Positions 13,254-25,303 of a stretch of 64,000 nt of DNA are shown here, piece by piece. A program made the translations under genes and the position numbers. Origin of the DNA: Guadua angustifolia (lineage: Eukaryota; Streptophyta; Magnoliopsida; Poales; Poaceae); the NCBI GenBank assembly GCA_036346375.1, contig JAYEVE010001051.1, forward strand, positions 23,317-87,316, in the 5' to 3' direction. Position 1 is the first letter of the stretch, and every line of letters begins with the position of its first letter. The notes beneath the pieces were generated by a model, which worked only from the letters and a program-made list of their open reading frames with translations, ran no database searches and was not told the origin of the DNA.

Positions 13254-13284
13254 TTATAAATATGCCATTTCAGCATATTTATAA
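13254..13284 (-). other. Perfect 11-bp hairpin, CACTA 2 counterpart
   Basis: The arms are TTATAAATATG and CATATTTATAA with loop CCATTTCAG on the + strand. Because the element lies on -, its loop is inverted relative to the flanking alignment with 5229-5259. Confidence 0.8.
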
Positions 13285-14879
13285 ACAAGCATCCTCAAAA
13301 GGGAGAAGTAGATTACATAACTTAAATTTTAATATTCATCATATTACAACAACAATAATGATATGTATAGTAAAAACCATTGTAAGGACATTGATCATAT
13401 TATAGCAACAATAAAGACAATAAAGTTAGAACCTAAAACTGCATTTGATGTCACAAGTGGGCTTACAGCACTTACTGGCCCCACTAAGCTCTTCTGTTGT
13501 CATCCGCATAGCCAGGTATACTTCAAATGCAATAAGTTAATAAGCATGTTGTTATTTGGTTGTTTATTTTCATATTGTGCTTCTTGGAAGTTGATTGTTT
13601 TCTTTGGTTAGCATGTTTTTCTTAATTGATACCTTGTTGTTCTTTTTATAGGCAATTGAATAGATTATGTCAATGCATTGATTGGACTTCATCAGCATTT
13701 TTAGTTTATAAATTACTACAAACTGTCAAACTGTTGTTATTGTCAATAATTACTTATTTTACCTTAGCATCAGTGTATTTGTCTATGCTAAAAGCAAGTG
13801 TCATAGCTCACATGCATATGCTCATTTTGTACAACAATCTCATTGGCTATTGGGCGACAAGATTGTAATGTGAAGTTACAATGTTACATGCTGGTCTAGT
13901 CGGATGGTGGATGCAACAAAGGAAAAATTTGTAATTTGTTCTAGCAATCCTTTTCAAAAATGAGCTACTATTACTGTTGTGGATAAGAAATCCATCATGT
14001 TTATGATCCTCATTTCCTGCTTGTGCAGTTGTGCAATGGGGATTGCTCTACCTGTATGTATACTCCACTTACAGGGCTATAGAGAAGAAAGATCAAAATG
14101 AGAAAGAATGGTGGCTTCTTTATTGGGCAGGTTTGTGATAAAATGTCATTCATAGCAAAATTTTCATTATTATTTTTGAAACAGCTTCTTTAATAAAAGC
14201 CAAATTACAACACTGATCATAGTACCTTTTGAAATTATTCATCCGGTTATCTACACTCTTAAAAAACATTTCTTCTAGATGCAATTGGCATTGCTCAATT
14301 AGTTTTAATGAAAAGAGTATTTTTCGCCAATTAAGGAGCAAATGTACAATTACATACTACTTCCATGCTACGAATAGTCAAAAACAACAATGCATGAAGC
14401 CAGATATACATAACACTGACATAAATGGACTATCAGAGGTCAAAATATCTTGTTAGAAGTTAATCCGATGTATAAACTATGAAGCTAGCTAGATGCTTTC
14501 CTTTTCCATTTTTGGTGAGCTGTATGTAGATAGTAGAAAATACTATAGTCAATTCATCCATCAAAAACATGAGAAATGGAGAGAGTAATATCTGAAAGTT
14601 CCATACCAATTTGTCTAAAAGTGAAACTTTATACTTTGTTATCAACCTTATACAAGTTTCTAATACAAATTCCTTGCAACTTCTGCCAAGTTTATTGATC
14701 CCTTTCTAACTGCCATGTATTCACACTTTAGTCATGACACCACCTTTAATTAGTTCACAATGCAAATTCCTTGCTATATTTGTCAAGTCTTCTAGGGTTT
14801 TTGAGCTGTCTTTTGGTCACACCTTTATTGATATTGCATTTAGAATAATGAGGGAGTAGAGAGAAAGATGTAAGCAATA
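13285..14879. other. Long AT-rich spacer of CACTA 2
   Basis: No gene, known repeat or RNA recognised. Short ORFs on both strands look random. It corresponds in position to 4161-5228 of CACTA 1 but I cannot align it by eye. Confidence 0.4.
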
Positions 14880-15190
14880 CAAGCACTAATCAAAACCCTA
14901 GCCGAGATTACCTTGTCGACGAGGCAGAGGGCGAGCCTGGAGACCGAGTGTGGCACGTCGTAGATGCACTTCGAGAGGGACCTTGTCAGCGAGGTAGAGC
15001 GCGAGCCTAGAGACCGGGAGTGGTGCGAGCCTGGAGACTAGGACCTTGTCAGGTCGGAGGGGTAGGTGTGGCAAGGGCGAAAGACGGAGCAGGCAGAGCA
15101 AAGGTCGAGGTCGGGGGGAGGTGGAGTTGGGGTCGAGGGGCAAGGGAAGAAGAAATAGGGAAGAAAAAAGGAGGCCGGACAGGATTAAAT
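14880..15190 (-). other. GC-rich block upstream of CACTA 2 second gene
   Basis: The GC-rich tract contains a repeated phrase (gcgagcctggagaccg / gcgagcctagagaccg and ccttgtcgacgaggcaga / ccttgtcagcgaggtaga). It occupies the same relative position as 3800-4160 in CACTA 1. A leader or first exon is possible. Confidence 0.4.
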
Positions 15191-15204
15191 GGGGAAGAAG
15201 AGCC

Positions 15205-15445
15205 ATCATAATCGGTTCTCAGTGAGAATCAATTGTGATGGCCTGTATGATATCACAATTGGTTATTAGTGAGAATCGATTGTGATGTATAAAAAGGCTA
15301 GTCGAGAAGAAATGGGGAAGAAAAAGGAGGCTGACTGGGATTAAATGGGGAAGAACCATCACAATCGATTCTCAGTGAGAATCAATTGCAATGACCTGTA
15401 TGATATCACAATTAGTTCTTAGTGAGAACTGATGGTGATGTACAT
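15205..15445 (-). repeat. Internal CACTA subterminal-type repeat array (element 2)
   Basis: Alternating direct and inverted copies of atcacaatcggttctcagtg and gagaatcaattgtgatg are present, at least eight half-sites. The array lies between TNP2 and the second gene, as in CACTA 1. Confidence 0.75.
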
Positions 15446-15624
15446 GTGTTTTGTGCCAGCTAAGAATCAATTGCTTTTCCAGATCAACTAAATACCTTAA
15501 TTTTCCCAAGCCTCTCTCACTACATTTCTTGCATAGGTTAGACCCTAAACCTTTAAATCTTTATTTACAATACAAATATTTGAAACACATAACATTATTT
15601 ACATTGATGTAGTCCATTTATTTA

Positions 15625-15812
15625 GGGTGTGTTTGGTAGGGCTCTAGCTCCACCAGATCTGTGGAGCTGGAGCTGTGAGTACATTAACAGTGTTTAGATG
15701 CATCATCTTGTTTACATTTTAGATCAAAAATATAAACTTAATTCACTTTATTTTATCTTACAATTTCAGATCTCAGGTGAAGCTGGGATCTAGAGCTCTA
15801 CTAAACAAGCCC
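15625..15812. mobile_element. Tourist-type (PIF/Harbinger) MITE, 188 bp
   Basis: The left end is GGGTGTGTTTGGTAGGGCTC and the reverse complement of the right end is GGGCTTGTTTAGTAGAGCTC, giving inverted termini of about 30 bp. It is flanked by TTA on both sides (15622-15624 and 15813-15815), the 3-bp target duplication expected for this superfamily. It has no coding capacity. Confidence 0.8.
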
Positions 15813-15829
15813 TTACAATACAATCCTTC

Positions 15830-17631
15830 TTGATGATCTACATGCATGTAATTTGTTCTATGTGTGTCATCACCGCTAAGATATACTCCATCTGCAAACG
15901 GTGGTATTTCATCAAATTGGTTGTAATCTTCTTCATCTATGATATTTTAAACTTCAACGATCCGCCTCTTGTTATGAAGGACGACGTGCAAGCTCAGATT
16001 GGCCAGATCACGTATGTAGAAGACTTGAGTTACTTGCTTCGCAAAGATGAAAGATTCATCTTTGTAGACGAGACTATTGAGATCCACAAGAGTAAAACTT
16101 TTCTTGCCGACCTTTACTCCATGTGGAAGTCTCACTCACTTACATCAGAACAATGGAACTTGATATATTCTATAATCGAGTTCTCAAATTTCTTCAATCA
16201 TCCCGTAGTAGGAGTTCATTGCGGTTGAGGATCCTCTTTTTGAGTGATCATCGAACCAAGCATCTATGCTCATACCACTGTTTTGAACAGTAGTCTTTGC
16301 ATCTTGACTTTTAATGTAATAATTGTAGCCATTAATATCGTATCTTTACCATATCTGTACATTAAATCTTGATCCGTTAGCCAACCATTTGACATTTTCA
16401 CTGACGGAGACCTTCGCCTTTTCTTTGAACAATGTGAGGAATCGATCATTGTGTTCTCACATGATAGAAAGCTTATCAATATGTGGATTCTCTTCCTGTA
16501 ATATCAACTTGTGCTACTCAATGTATGGATGAACTTCTACGCTGTGATGCAAGACTGTCAGGTGTTCTTTATAATACGTATCAAACTGTGAAGTCGTTAG
16601 TTTAGACCCAATGATTCCTTTGCCACCAAGTCTGCCCTCATAACGAGATATAAGAACACTAATTGCTTGTTTTTACTAAGATAGTACACGTAGAACTCAA
16701 TAACCTCTTTAGTCCCATAATCTTCAACAATACTATCCTCAGACTTCGACTGATTCCTCATGTATGACTTTAATATACGAGTATATCTCGATCGGATATA
16801 TGTAATGTAGGAATGCAGGTCCACATATCTTAATCTCTATAACAAGGTGAATAACAACGTAAACCATGACGTTGAAGAATGATGGGAAAAATGCATTTCA
16901 AACTGGCATAGAGTCTGCATGATCTCACCCTACAAGTTGTCTAATACATCAGGATCAATAACCTTGCAAGAAATCGTATTGAAGAAATAACAAAACTTCA
17001 TGATTACCAACCTGGTATCCCCTGGCAGAATATTTCTGATTGCAACAGGGAGTATTTAGGTCATCAAGACATGACAGTCGTGGGGCTTCATACCAAGCAA
17101 CTTTAAATCATTCATGGACAAAAACTTCTTAATATTTGTGGAGTAGCCTGATAGAACTTTAATACCTTAGAAACACTTGCACAGGTCTTCTTTCTCCTTC
17201 TTGGACAAGTTGTAGCATGCAACAGGGATGTACATACCTTTTCTATCCTCATCTATCACTGCAAGCTTAGGCCAGATTCCTATGTAGGCCATATTACGGC
17301 GAGCACTCACACCATCCTTAGTCTTTCCAAGTATGTTCAACAGGATGACAACCAAATTATCGCAAACATTTTTGTCAACATGTATGACATCAATATAATA
17401 CCAGATATTTAACTCCTTCCAATATGGTAAGTCCTAAAATATCGACCTCTTTTTCCAAATGGTCCTGGGATGAATAGATTTATAACTCTTTCCATAGTTA
17501 TCATTGATATCCTCCACGCGTGAATATACTTGCATTCTACTCATAGGCTGTGGGGCCGGACAAACTTCCCTCTTCCCATCAAATTTGTCATCCATCTTAC
17601 GATATCAATAACTTCGAGGTAGAAACCTACG
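15830..17631 (-). pseudogene. CACTA TNP2-type transposase (element 2), frameshifted and 5'-truncated
   Basis: On the minus strand, reading leftwards, the following are seen: sequence matching 1200-1440 of CACTA 1 (17631-17390), a core part with ARRNMAYIGI and LSKKEKEDLCKCF (17355-17167), a DUF4218-like part with YGTKEVIEFYVYYL (16824-16597), a middle part (16479-16270) and a DUF4216-like part with LPHGVKVGKKSFTLVDL (16135-15947). The N-terminal quarter is absent because the sequence switches to a copia gag fragment at about 17631. Multiple frameshifts exclude function. Confidence 0.82.
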
Positions 17632-18229
17632 GTCATGCAATCGAGTTGCCTCTTAAGTGCTTGCGCCCTTGCCTTCTTGACACGATCCTCACCAATGCGC
17701 ATCTCCTTGATGGCTTCCCAAGCATTCTTTGCCATTTCTTTCTCTGTGATGGCCATCATCACAGACGGAAAAATTGATAATATGCCACCTCTAATATTGC
17801 CAATCGGTAAAATGCCACTCTCCTCTCAATGACATGTGGGACCTTCTGTGTCTATGACAGTGGGCCCGAGTGGCATTTTAGCGAGTGGCAATATCAAGAG
17901 TGGCATATTTTCAAATCCCCCATCACAGACAGCATCAGGCACAACTTAGGAGATCATAGCAAGAGCACCCTAATCATTTTCATCTTCGACAGGTACTGCT
18001 CCTTCAATCGCTGCCCATACTCCAAGAGACCGCAAGATGATCTTCATCTTTATTGCCCACATGCCATAGTTAGTATCATTGAGAATCTGATACTGAATTG
18101 GCACTACACCAGCTCTTGCCAGCGTCCTCCCTATTGTCGATGTTTCTACACCAGACACTGACATGTCACCGCTACTGATCGTACCAAGTGGAAGTTCCAT
18201 GGTTTCTTAGCCAAAGCTCTAATACCAAA
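17632..18229 (-). pseudogene. Ty1/copia gag fragment outside the left LTR of copia A
   Basis: The fragment reads leftwards from the LTR. A primer-binding site of the initiator-Met type (tggtattagagc on the minus strand, at 18215-18226) is followed by an ATG at 18200 and a gag N-terminus with LNDTNYGMWAIKMKIILRSL. It matches the gag at 29601-29125 of copia A, then stops abruptly at about 17631 against CACTA 2. A 155-bp MITE interrupts it. The LTR at 18230-18670 therefore serves as a 5' LTR for this fragment and as the 3' LTR for copia A, an arrangement expected after recombination between LTRs of tandem copies. Confidence 0.75.
17767..17921. mobile_element. Mutator-like (MULE) MITE, 155 bp, in gag fragment
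   Basis: The flanking 9-bp repeats atcacagac (17758-17766 and 17922-17930) are identical, as expected for Mutator-type insertion. The termini ggaaaaattgataatatgcc and, reverse complemented, gggggatttgaaaatatgcc continue as an imperfect inverted repeat of about 50 bp. Removing the MITE and one 9-bp copy restores close alignment to the gag at 29330-29350. Confidence 0.88.
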
Positions 18230-18670
18230 TGTTTAAAGTAACCAATACAAGTTTGCTTCATGTTTTTCTCTCCAGTCGAAATTCTAAAGTTCCTCTCAAG
18301 TCTGAACTTTAGATACTAAAAAATGCAGAGCGAAGATGAACTAGAATCAGATAAAAACAACAAAAGCTTGAAATCTATATTGTGCTGCAAAACCACCGCA
18401 TCGTTTTCAGGTTTTCTCATTACTCTTTTATATGATAAAATTTATAGATGTTTGGGGATAACAAACTCAAAGTCTTCGACCAAATCAAAACAATCTTGGT
18501 TGCTAACAGAGTTTTTAACTCACATGCTTTACTATATCTAATCCAGCAAATGACTTATCTGGCAAACCAAAACAGAGATACTACTCATTACAAATGATGA
18601 CTCTGATTCAAACTAAAACGAAACCAAAACTCTGCAAAACCCAAAGTCTACACAACCAGTTTAGCTTACA
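18230..18670 (-). repeat. Copia A 3' LTR
   Basis: It matches 29631-30043 with many substitutions and small indels. On the minus strand it starts TGTAAGCTAAAC and ends TTTAAACA. The two LTRs are clearly old relative to each other. Confidence 0.85.
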
Positions 18671-18680
18671 TTTTACCTCC

Positions 18681-20656
18681 CTAAACTTGGTGTGTAGTAT
18701 TCACTTCTATTATGCCCAATTTCTGATGCATCTCAATGAATCTCACGTGTCCAAGAGCCTTCGTCAATATGCTAGCTTGTTGTTCTTTAGAACTAACATA
18801 CGTAACTTCGATGTTTTCATCTTCAATGCACTCTCTGATAAAATGATACCTCGTATCAATATGTTTGCTCCTATCATAATATACTGGGTTTTTACACAAA
18901 GAAATAGTTGCTTTGTTGTCAATTCTTGACTCAAACCTCTCAGGTTGTTTCTCTTGGAGACTCCCTATCAACCGAGCTATCCAGATACCTTGACAAGCAG
19001 TAGTTGTCACTGCAATATACTCAGCCTCACAAGGTGATAGTGTCACAATCCTTTGCTTCTGTGACTACCAGGTAATCAAGTTCAAACCCAGGAAAAATAC
19101 AGTCCCTGTGGTGCTTTTCTGATCATTGATACCATCGGCAATATCACTATCCCAACACCCAATCAACCTCAATTCTCCACTATTGTTCTTTCCATAAAAA
19201 CATCCAAAACTTAAAGTACCACTCACATACTCTACATATGTTTTACAACAGCATAATGTTGAGTTGTTGGTGATTCCATGAACCAAATAACAAAACCAAC
19301 AGCAAAAACAATGTCAGGTAGCGTATTTACCAAATACTGTAGACTCTCCACTATACTCCTATACATAGTTGCATCAACTACAAGATCATTGCTTTGCTTA
19401 CTCAATTTCAACTGATTCTCCATGGGAGTTTGACAAGGATTGCAGTCCTTCATCCCTGATTGCTCGAGAATCTTTGTTGCATATCCTGCTTGGCATAAAG
19501 ATATACCATGAACTGATTGTTTCACTTCTATTCCCAGGTAATAGCTCAAAGGTCCAAGATCACTCATACAAAATAGTTTCTTCATTCGATTCTTGAACTC
19601 AATGATATCAGCAAGAATTGAGGATGTGATTATCAAGTCATCCACATATACTTCAACTATTAAAACCGAACATGCACACTTTTTCTTATAAACTGCATGC
19701 TCAAGTGGACATCTCTCAAAGCCAAGTGACATAAGGCTCTTGTCCAACTTAGAATTCCAAGCCCTAGGTGCTTGCCAAAGACCATATAGAGCTTTCCTCA
19801 GCCTTAACACTGATTGTGGTCATTGCTCATTTACAAGACCTAGTGGTTGTGAGACATAAACCTCTTTTGTCAGTTCCCCATTCAAGAAAGCTGACTTTAC
19901 ATCTATATGATGCACCTCCCAATTTCTATGTGCTACTATTACAATAAGCAACCGTACTGTCTCAAACCGAGCTACTAGAGCAAATACCTCTTCAAAGTCT
20001 ACTCCTTATTTTTATGCATACCCTTTCGCAACCAGACGAGACTTGTGCTTCGCAATCTTTCCTATAGAGTCTTTCTTCACTTTGAAAACACACTTCAAGC
20101 CGATTGCTTTTTGTCCTTCAAGCAATGACATTAACTCCCATGTCTTGTTCTCTTGTATAGAACACATTTCCTCCTCCATAGCTTTCCTCCAATAGCTTTC
20201 TTTCATAGCTTCTTGAAAGCTCGTTGGTTCCTCCAAAGCCAGTATTAATAGCCTATATTCCTGTGACTCTACTTCAGTGGTTACATCATATATATCATCT
20301 AGAGTTCGATAACGTACTAGTCCCTTAGAAGATGACACTGAAGTTAGAGTTGCTAGAGACGATGATGATGAATTTTGAGTATGCTCAGCCATTTTTGTTA
20401 ATGATGAAGCAATAGCTACAGAAGACTAAACTGCATCAGCTTCATCTGTCTGGCCACCTTGATCTTCATGCGATGAAGTTGCAGAATCTAATTGATCTTC
20501 TTGGCTTTGTGCACCTGGACTTTCAACAGGATAAAGCCTCAAATCAACTTCAAACATATCATCTGTATTACTAGAGTCAACTCTGGTTTCACTGACCCAA
20601 CTCCACTATCTTTCCTCCTCAAAAATCACATCTCGGCTGACCATCAACCTCCTATT
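18681..20656 (-). pseudogene. Copia A reverse transcriptase and RNase H, frameshifted
   Basis: On the minus strand the region starts with a linker containing SRDVIFEE next to the gypsy A target site. The reverse transcriptase N-terminus (20392-20012) contains FQEAMKESYWRKAMEEE, and the palm (19810-19232) contains VYVDDLIITSS with the catalytic YVDD. RNase H (19286-18681) contains SPCEAEYIAVTTTACQ and DRSKHIDTRYHFIRE. In active elements this makes cDNA in cytoplasmic particles. Stops and frameshifts between the three parts (for example near 19850 and 19060) disable it. Confidence 0.85.
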
Positions 20657-20661
20657 GTTAG

Positions 20662-21198
20662 TGTGGAACCTATCGGACCGGTTATCTAATCAAGGGGCCG
20701 ACCGGATCAGCCCATGAGGGTGGGCCGGGCCAACCATGCAAAAAGGAGGAGCTTCTGGAAGGTCTCATTGCCAGCTGCAAAAAAGAAGATCGAGAGGTGG
20801 AAGCGACAAGGGTAGGTAAGTGGCGCTGATCAAGCAGGCGGACGCTTGCTCTAGATGCTCGGTTGTGCTGGTCAGGGCTGATTTGACGGTCTTCTCTACC
20901 GCCTCCAACTGCCTCTGCTGCTCTATTGCGCCCCAACAACCCCCTGGCCGTGCGGCGACGCCCATCGGGGTATATAGAGAGAAGGAACCTTAGACGAAGG
21001 GGGACATCTGTAATAGAGAACTTGTAAACAAGAACGTCACACTTACACCAGAAACAACGAATGCAAGACTAGGGTGTTATCTCCATTGGAGAGCCCGAAC
21101 CTGGGTAAAAATTGCCTCGTGTCTTGCATTACCATCAGACTTAGATCTTCCGCCTTGCCCCACTCCTTTTTCTTCATTGTCGGTTACAACCATCGACA
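20662..21198 (+). repeat. Gypsy A 5' LTR
   Basis: It starts TGTGGAACC and ends CATCGACA. A gtatatagag TATA-like motif is near 20969. The last 230 bp are almost identical to the 3' LTR, while the middle 300 bp differ by many indels. Confidence 0.9.
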
Positions 21199-21247
21199 GT
21201 TGGCGCGCCAGGTAGGGGAAGCGCGAAGATCATCCTCCTTGAGTCTG

Positions 21248-22926
21248 ATGGCGCCACCCAGCGGGATCACCATTTCCTTCACTCCCAGCCAGGCCTTCCG
21301 TTTTGGAAGTCTGGACTTCGTCGCCGACAACTTCGGCAAGCTTGCTCTTTCAGGGCAGGGCTTGGCCCTCCCTCGGGAGGATCTCGTCGCTCCCTCACCA
21401 GAGCTCCAGGCTGGCTCGAGAGGTATCGCGACGGCCCGCTCTCAAGGAGCCTTCCGTGGCGTCTTCGCGATCGAGGACGATCGGACCGACACTCTGCACC
21501 AGCAAGAAGCGGCGGACACGGTGGAGCCAGACCGTCAACGTCGTGCGGCACGCGAAGAACGCGCCAAGTCCCTTCAGAACCGGAGGCGCAACGTCAACGA
21601 GGAGTTTCTACAAGCCAAGAAAGGAGACCAACTGATCTTCCACACGCCACAGCAGAACATCGTCGCCTCCAAGACGCTACTCGACACCTTAGGGCCGATC
21701 CTTGGCCTCGATGAGCCAAGAACCCCGATCGTGGCTCGAGGTTAAAGCCTATGGTGACGGCGGCGGTCCAAGAAAACCAAGAGGCACCGCGAGAAGACAC
21801 ACTCCCGCATCCGCTGGCCCGTCCAGACCGGCAAGCAATGGATCAAGACAAAGCCGCCCAGGCGGTCGGTTGAGCTCGTGTCGGGCGAAGACGCCCGCCG
21901 GAGCCTCAACCGAGATCTCCGCGTGGATCTTACTACTAGGCGCCGCGATCAAGAAGAAGGGGAGAGGCGCCGACGTGAGGAAATCTAACGTTTCAGACGC
22001 ATCGGCTACGATGGCCGGATTGATCGTGATGGCTGACGTGATGATCGCGCCGACCGCAGAGGCCATAGCCGCCGGGTCGAGAGTGACAATGGAGACCACC
22101 GGGACGGGACCCCCCCCCCCACGTCGATCGCCTCAACGGCGCAGCTGCGGGCCTATTGATGGGGTCCGCGCCTTCACCCCACGACTTCGCCGAGTGGTAT
22201 GGCCCGATGGATTCAACCCTAGGGGCATCGTTAAGTTCGATGGCGAAAGAGATCCGGAGGCATGGCTGCAAGTGTACGCCCTCGCAGTCAAGGCCGCGGG
22301 GGGCGACCAGAGTGTGATGGCAAACTATCTGCCGATCACGCTCGCCCCCTCGGCCCAAGCTTGACTCACGGGACTCCCAGCGGGTTCTATAGATTCCTGG
22401 GACGATCTCTGTGAGCAATTTATCTCAAACTTCCTGGGCACCTTCGAGGCCCGGATCGCATGGGACCTATACCAACTCCATCGGAAGAAGAACGAAGTCT
22501 GCGGGGAGTTCATCCGACGCTTCATGCAGAAAAAGAATACCGTTCGGGACGTCTCGGAAGCGGTCGTCATAGCCGCCTTCCAGAATGGGTCAGCGACCCC
22601 GACTTAATCAAGAAGATGTCCCGAGCCCGCCGACCACCGTCAAGAAGATGTTCGCCTTGGCTGATCGCTATGCCACGGCTTCGGACGCCCTGGCGGAGCG
22701 CCAGGAAGACCGCCCACGGCAGAAGGATAAAAAGGATCACGTCGAGTCCTCCAAACCGAGGGACAAGAAGCGTGGGCCCAGAGAGCTGGTCGCGGTGGCC
22801 GAGCGCGCTCACCCACGAGGTCCGCGGGGCGGCGGCTACGATGAGGTAATGGATGCCATTTGTCCTTTCCACCCCCATGGGAGGCACGCTGCTCGGGATG
22901 CTACACCTCAAGAGGTTTGTTCATGA
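21248..22926 (+). pseudogene. Gypsy A gag, frameshifted
   Basis: The ATG at 21248 is 50 bp after the LTR and opens a frame to 21745. Homology then shifts frame to 22150-22364, with GIVKFDGERDPEAWLQVYAL, the hallmark of the retrotransposon gag core. It continues in other frames to about 22926, including FIRRFMQKKN and a lysine/arginine-rich tail. Gag builds the cytoplasmic virus-like particle in active elements. At least three frameshifts and an internal TGA near 22362 are present. Confidence 0.8.
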
Positions 22927-23179
22927 GAGCAGCAATAGGGCTTAACAGAGGCAAGGGCGAAGCGAAGAAGCAAGACCCACGAGGAAGGCGGGCGACTACT
23001 AAGTGACCGAGCGCGAGCTCAACTATATATTCGGGGGCTCGGCTGCGTATGAGTCCAAGCGGAAGTAGAAGCTTACCGCTCGGGAGGTCAACGCAGTAAC
23101 GCTAGCGACGCCCCAATACCTGAGGTGGTCCGAGATCCCGATCACCTTCGATCGCTCGGATCACCCCGATTGCGTCCCC

Positions 23180-24750
23180 TTCCCAGGCAGATATCCTCTC
23201 ATCTTGGACCCTGTCATACGCAACGTCAGACTCAAGAGGGTGTTGGTCGATGGAGGAAGTGAACTCAACGTCCTTTTCTCCAAGACCTTTGATGATATGA
23301 AGATTTCGCGCTCCGAGCTGAAGCGTGGATCGTCACCATTTCACGGGGTAATCCCCGGAACTTCGACGGTGCCACTCGGGCAAATCACACTGCCGGTGAC
23401 ATTCGGAACCAAGGAGAGCTACCGGACGGAGTACCTAAACTTCGAGGTGGTTGATTCGAGGCGCATACCATGCCATCTTAGGAAAGGCCGAATTGGCGAG
23501 GTTCATGGTTCGTTCTCTCACTCTGCGATCTCGATCGAAGATGCCGGTCCAAATGGCGACATCACGGCTCGGGGACGTCCAGCATTCTTCAGTATCGATA
23601 AGGAGAGCTGCGACTGGCAGAGCTATCGTTGGTGGCGTCGAGGCCGAGAGGATCGTGCATGCTACCCTCCCATGGGGCGAAGACGATGTCCCGACTGCGA
23701 AGCAAACCAGGTCAGGCATGAAGCCTGATGAGGGAATCAAGTAGGTGATTCTTGACCCATCCAACTCGGCACAGACTGCCTTGATTGGGACAGGCTTGAT
23801 CCCAAATAGGAAGAGGCGCTCATCACTTTTCTTCGGGCAAATCGGGACATCTTCGCTTGGAAACCATCCGACATGCCCGGTGTCCCTAGGGAGGTGATCG
23901 AGCATTCACTCAATGTGGATGAAAGAGCTAAGCCCATCAAATAGCGACTCAGATGGTTCGCGCAAGACCGCCGCGACGCCATCAAGGAGGAGATCACCAA
24001 GCTTCTAGCGGCTAATTTCATAAAAGAAGTGTATCATCCTGACTGGTTGGCAAATCTGGTCCTTGTACGCAAGAAGAATAAAAGTTGGCGCATGTGTGTC
24101 AATTACATAGATCTCAACAAGGCGTGCCCAAAGGATTCCTTCGGGTTGCCTCGCGATCGACTGTGGTAGACTCCACCGCCGAAAGTCACGAACTCCTCGA
24201 AGTTTCTTAGGCGATACCGGGGTACCACCAAATCCGGTTGAAGGAAGAAGATCGCATCAAGACATCGCTCATCACACCGATTCGGGCGTGTTGCTACATC
24301 ACAATGCCATTCGAGGTTGAAAAAGCGGCGCGACCTACCAACGTGCTATTCGGTGTTTTCACGATCAACGGACGCAATGTGGAGGCGACGAGATCGGCGT
24401 CGTGGTTAAAACCCGAGTAAAGGAAGACCTCAACTCCGACCTAGCCGAGACATTCGAGAGCTTACAGCCTTCAGGATGAAGCTTAACCCAAAGTGTGTGT
24501 CGGGGGCTCCCTCGGCGTCGTGCTAATCTCCGATGGGGAAAAGCTCAAATATGTCTTTCAACTCCATTTCGGTGAGATCGAACAACGCCACGTCTACGGC
24601 GCTCATACACGGACTCAGATATCGCCATATCATTTGGTATCCGACGATTGACGGTTCGCGAGGACTCTCGGTGGTGATCAATCAAGTCTGAAAAAGAGTG
24701 GTCGTCGTTGATGACAAAGATGGCTGCATATTGCCGAGGTGAGCAATTTG
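23180..24750 (+). pseudogene. Gypsy A protease and partial reverse transcriptase
   Basis: An open stretch (23204-23728) contains the aspartic protease motif VDGGSELN near 23247, where most relatives have DGGSSLN. Degraded reverse transcriptase follows: FIKEVYHPDWLANLVLV near 24020, MCVNYIDLNKACPKD near 24090 and DRIKTSLITPIRACCYITMPF near 24250. A conserved YVDD box is not found. The palm end, thumb and RNase H are missing or unrecognisable, so this element cannot transpose alone. Confidence 0.75.
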
Positions 24751-24899
24751 GAGGACAAGTTCGATGGTGGAGCTCACCCATGTACTCCGAGGGACAACAG
24801 CAATGGACGAGTTTCGCCGGGTTAGGGCTCCACCGCCCGTAGTCCCGTCCGAGTCTTCGTGGAAGAGCTTCACGGGCGACTACTGAGCCGACAATGAGC

Positions 24900-25290
24900 C
24901 GCAACCGTCAGGAGAAGTGGCCGTGGCGAAATCATCGTCATCAACCCCGACTCGACAAAGCCCTATCTGGATTATCTCCTGAGGGAAGAGCTTCCTGAGG
25001 ATCGCATACAAGCCGAGTACATAACGCGGCGAAGCAAAAGCTACGTGATGGTCGGGGAGGAGCTCTTTCGAAAGAGTGCCTCCGGGGTCCTAAGACGGTG
25101 CATATCGGAGCGAGAAGGGAAGGATCTCCTCAAAGAAATTCACTCGGGGATCTGTGGACATCACGCGGCATCAAGCACTCTGGTTGGCAAAGCCTATCGG
25201 CAAGGATTCTTCTGGCCGACTGCCGTCACAGAAGCGGGGGATCCGAGGAAAAGGCCACACGACCTTGTGAGAAACCACAAGAGCAGACCC
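24900..25290 (+). pseudogene. Gypsy A integrase zinc-binding fragment
   Basis: The peptide LLKEIHSGICGHHAASSTLV and the following KAYRQGFFWPT match the HHCC region before gypsy integrases. The catalytic DDE core that should follow is deleted. The sequence passes straight into the 3' region with the antisense ORF. Confidence 0.75.
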
Positions 25291-25303
25291 AGTCAGTAGT
25301 CGG

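Larger units (their letters stand above)
9957..17631 (-). mobile_element. CACTA (En/Spm) DNA transposon 2, partial, minus strand
   Basis: The layout matches CACTA 1 on the opposite strand: TNP2 remnant (17631-15830), repeat array (15205-15445), GC-rich block (14880-15190), hairpin block (13010-13284) and second gene (about 12740-9957). Its 3' part is missing because CACTA 1 lies at 9956 within the second gene. Its 5' part is cut at about 17631, where a copia gag fragment begins. The two copies are clearly divergent relatives, not recent duplicates. Confidence 0.8.

Noticed and set aside
15518..15530. cactacatttctt as a possible CACTA terminus
   Set aside because: It does not match the terminus at 9956 (CACTACTACGTAA), has no paired end, and element 2 sequence continues on both sides.
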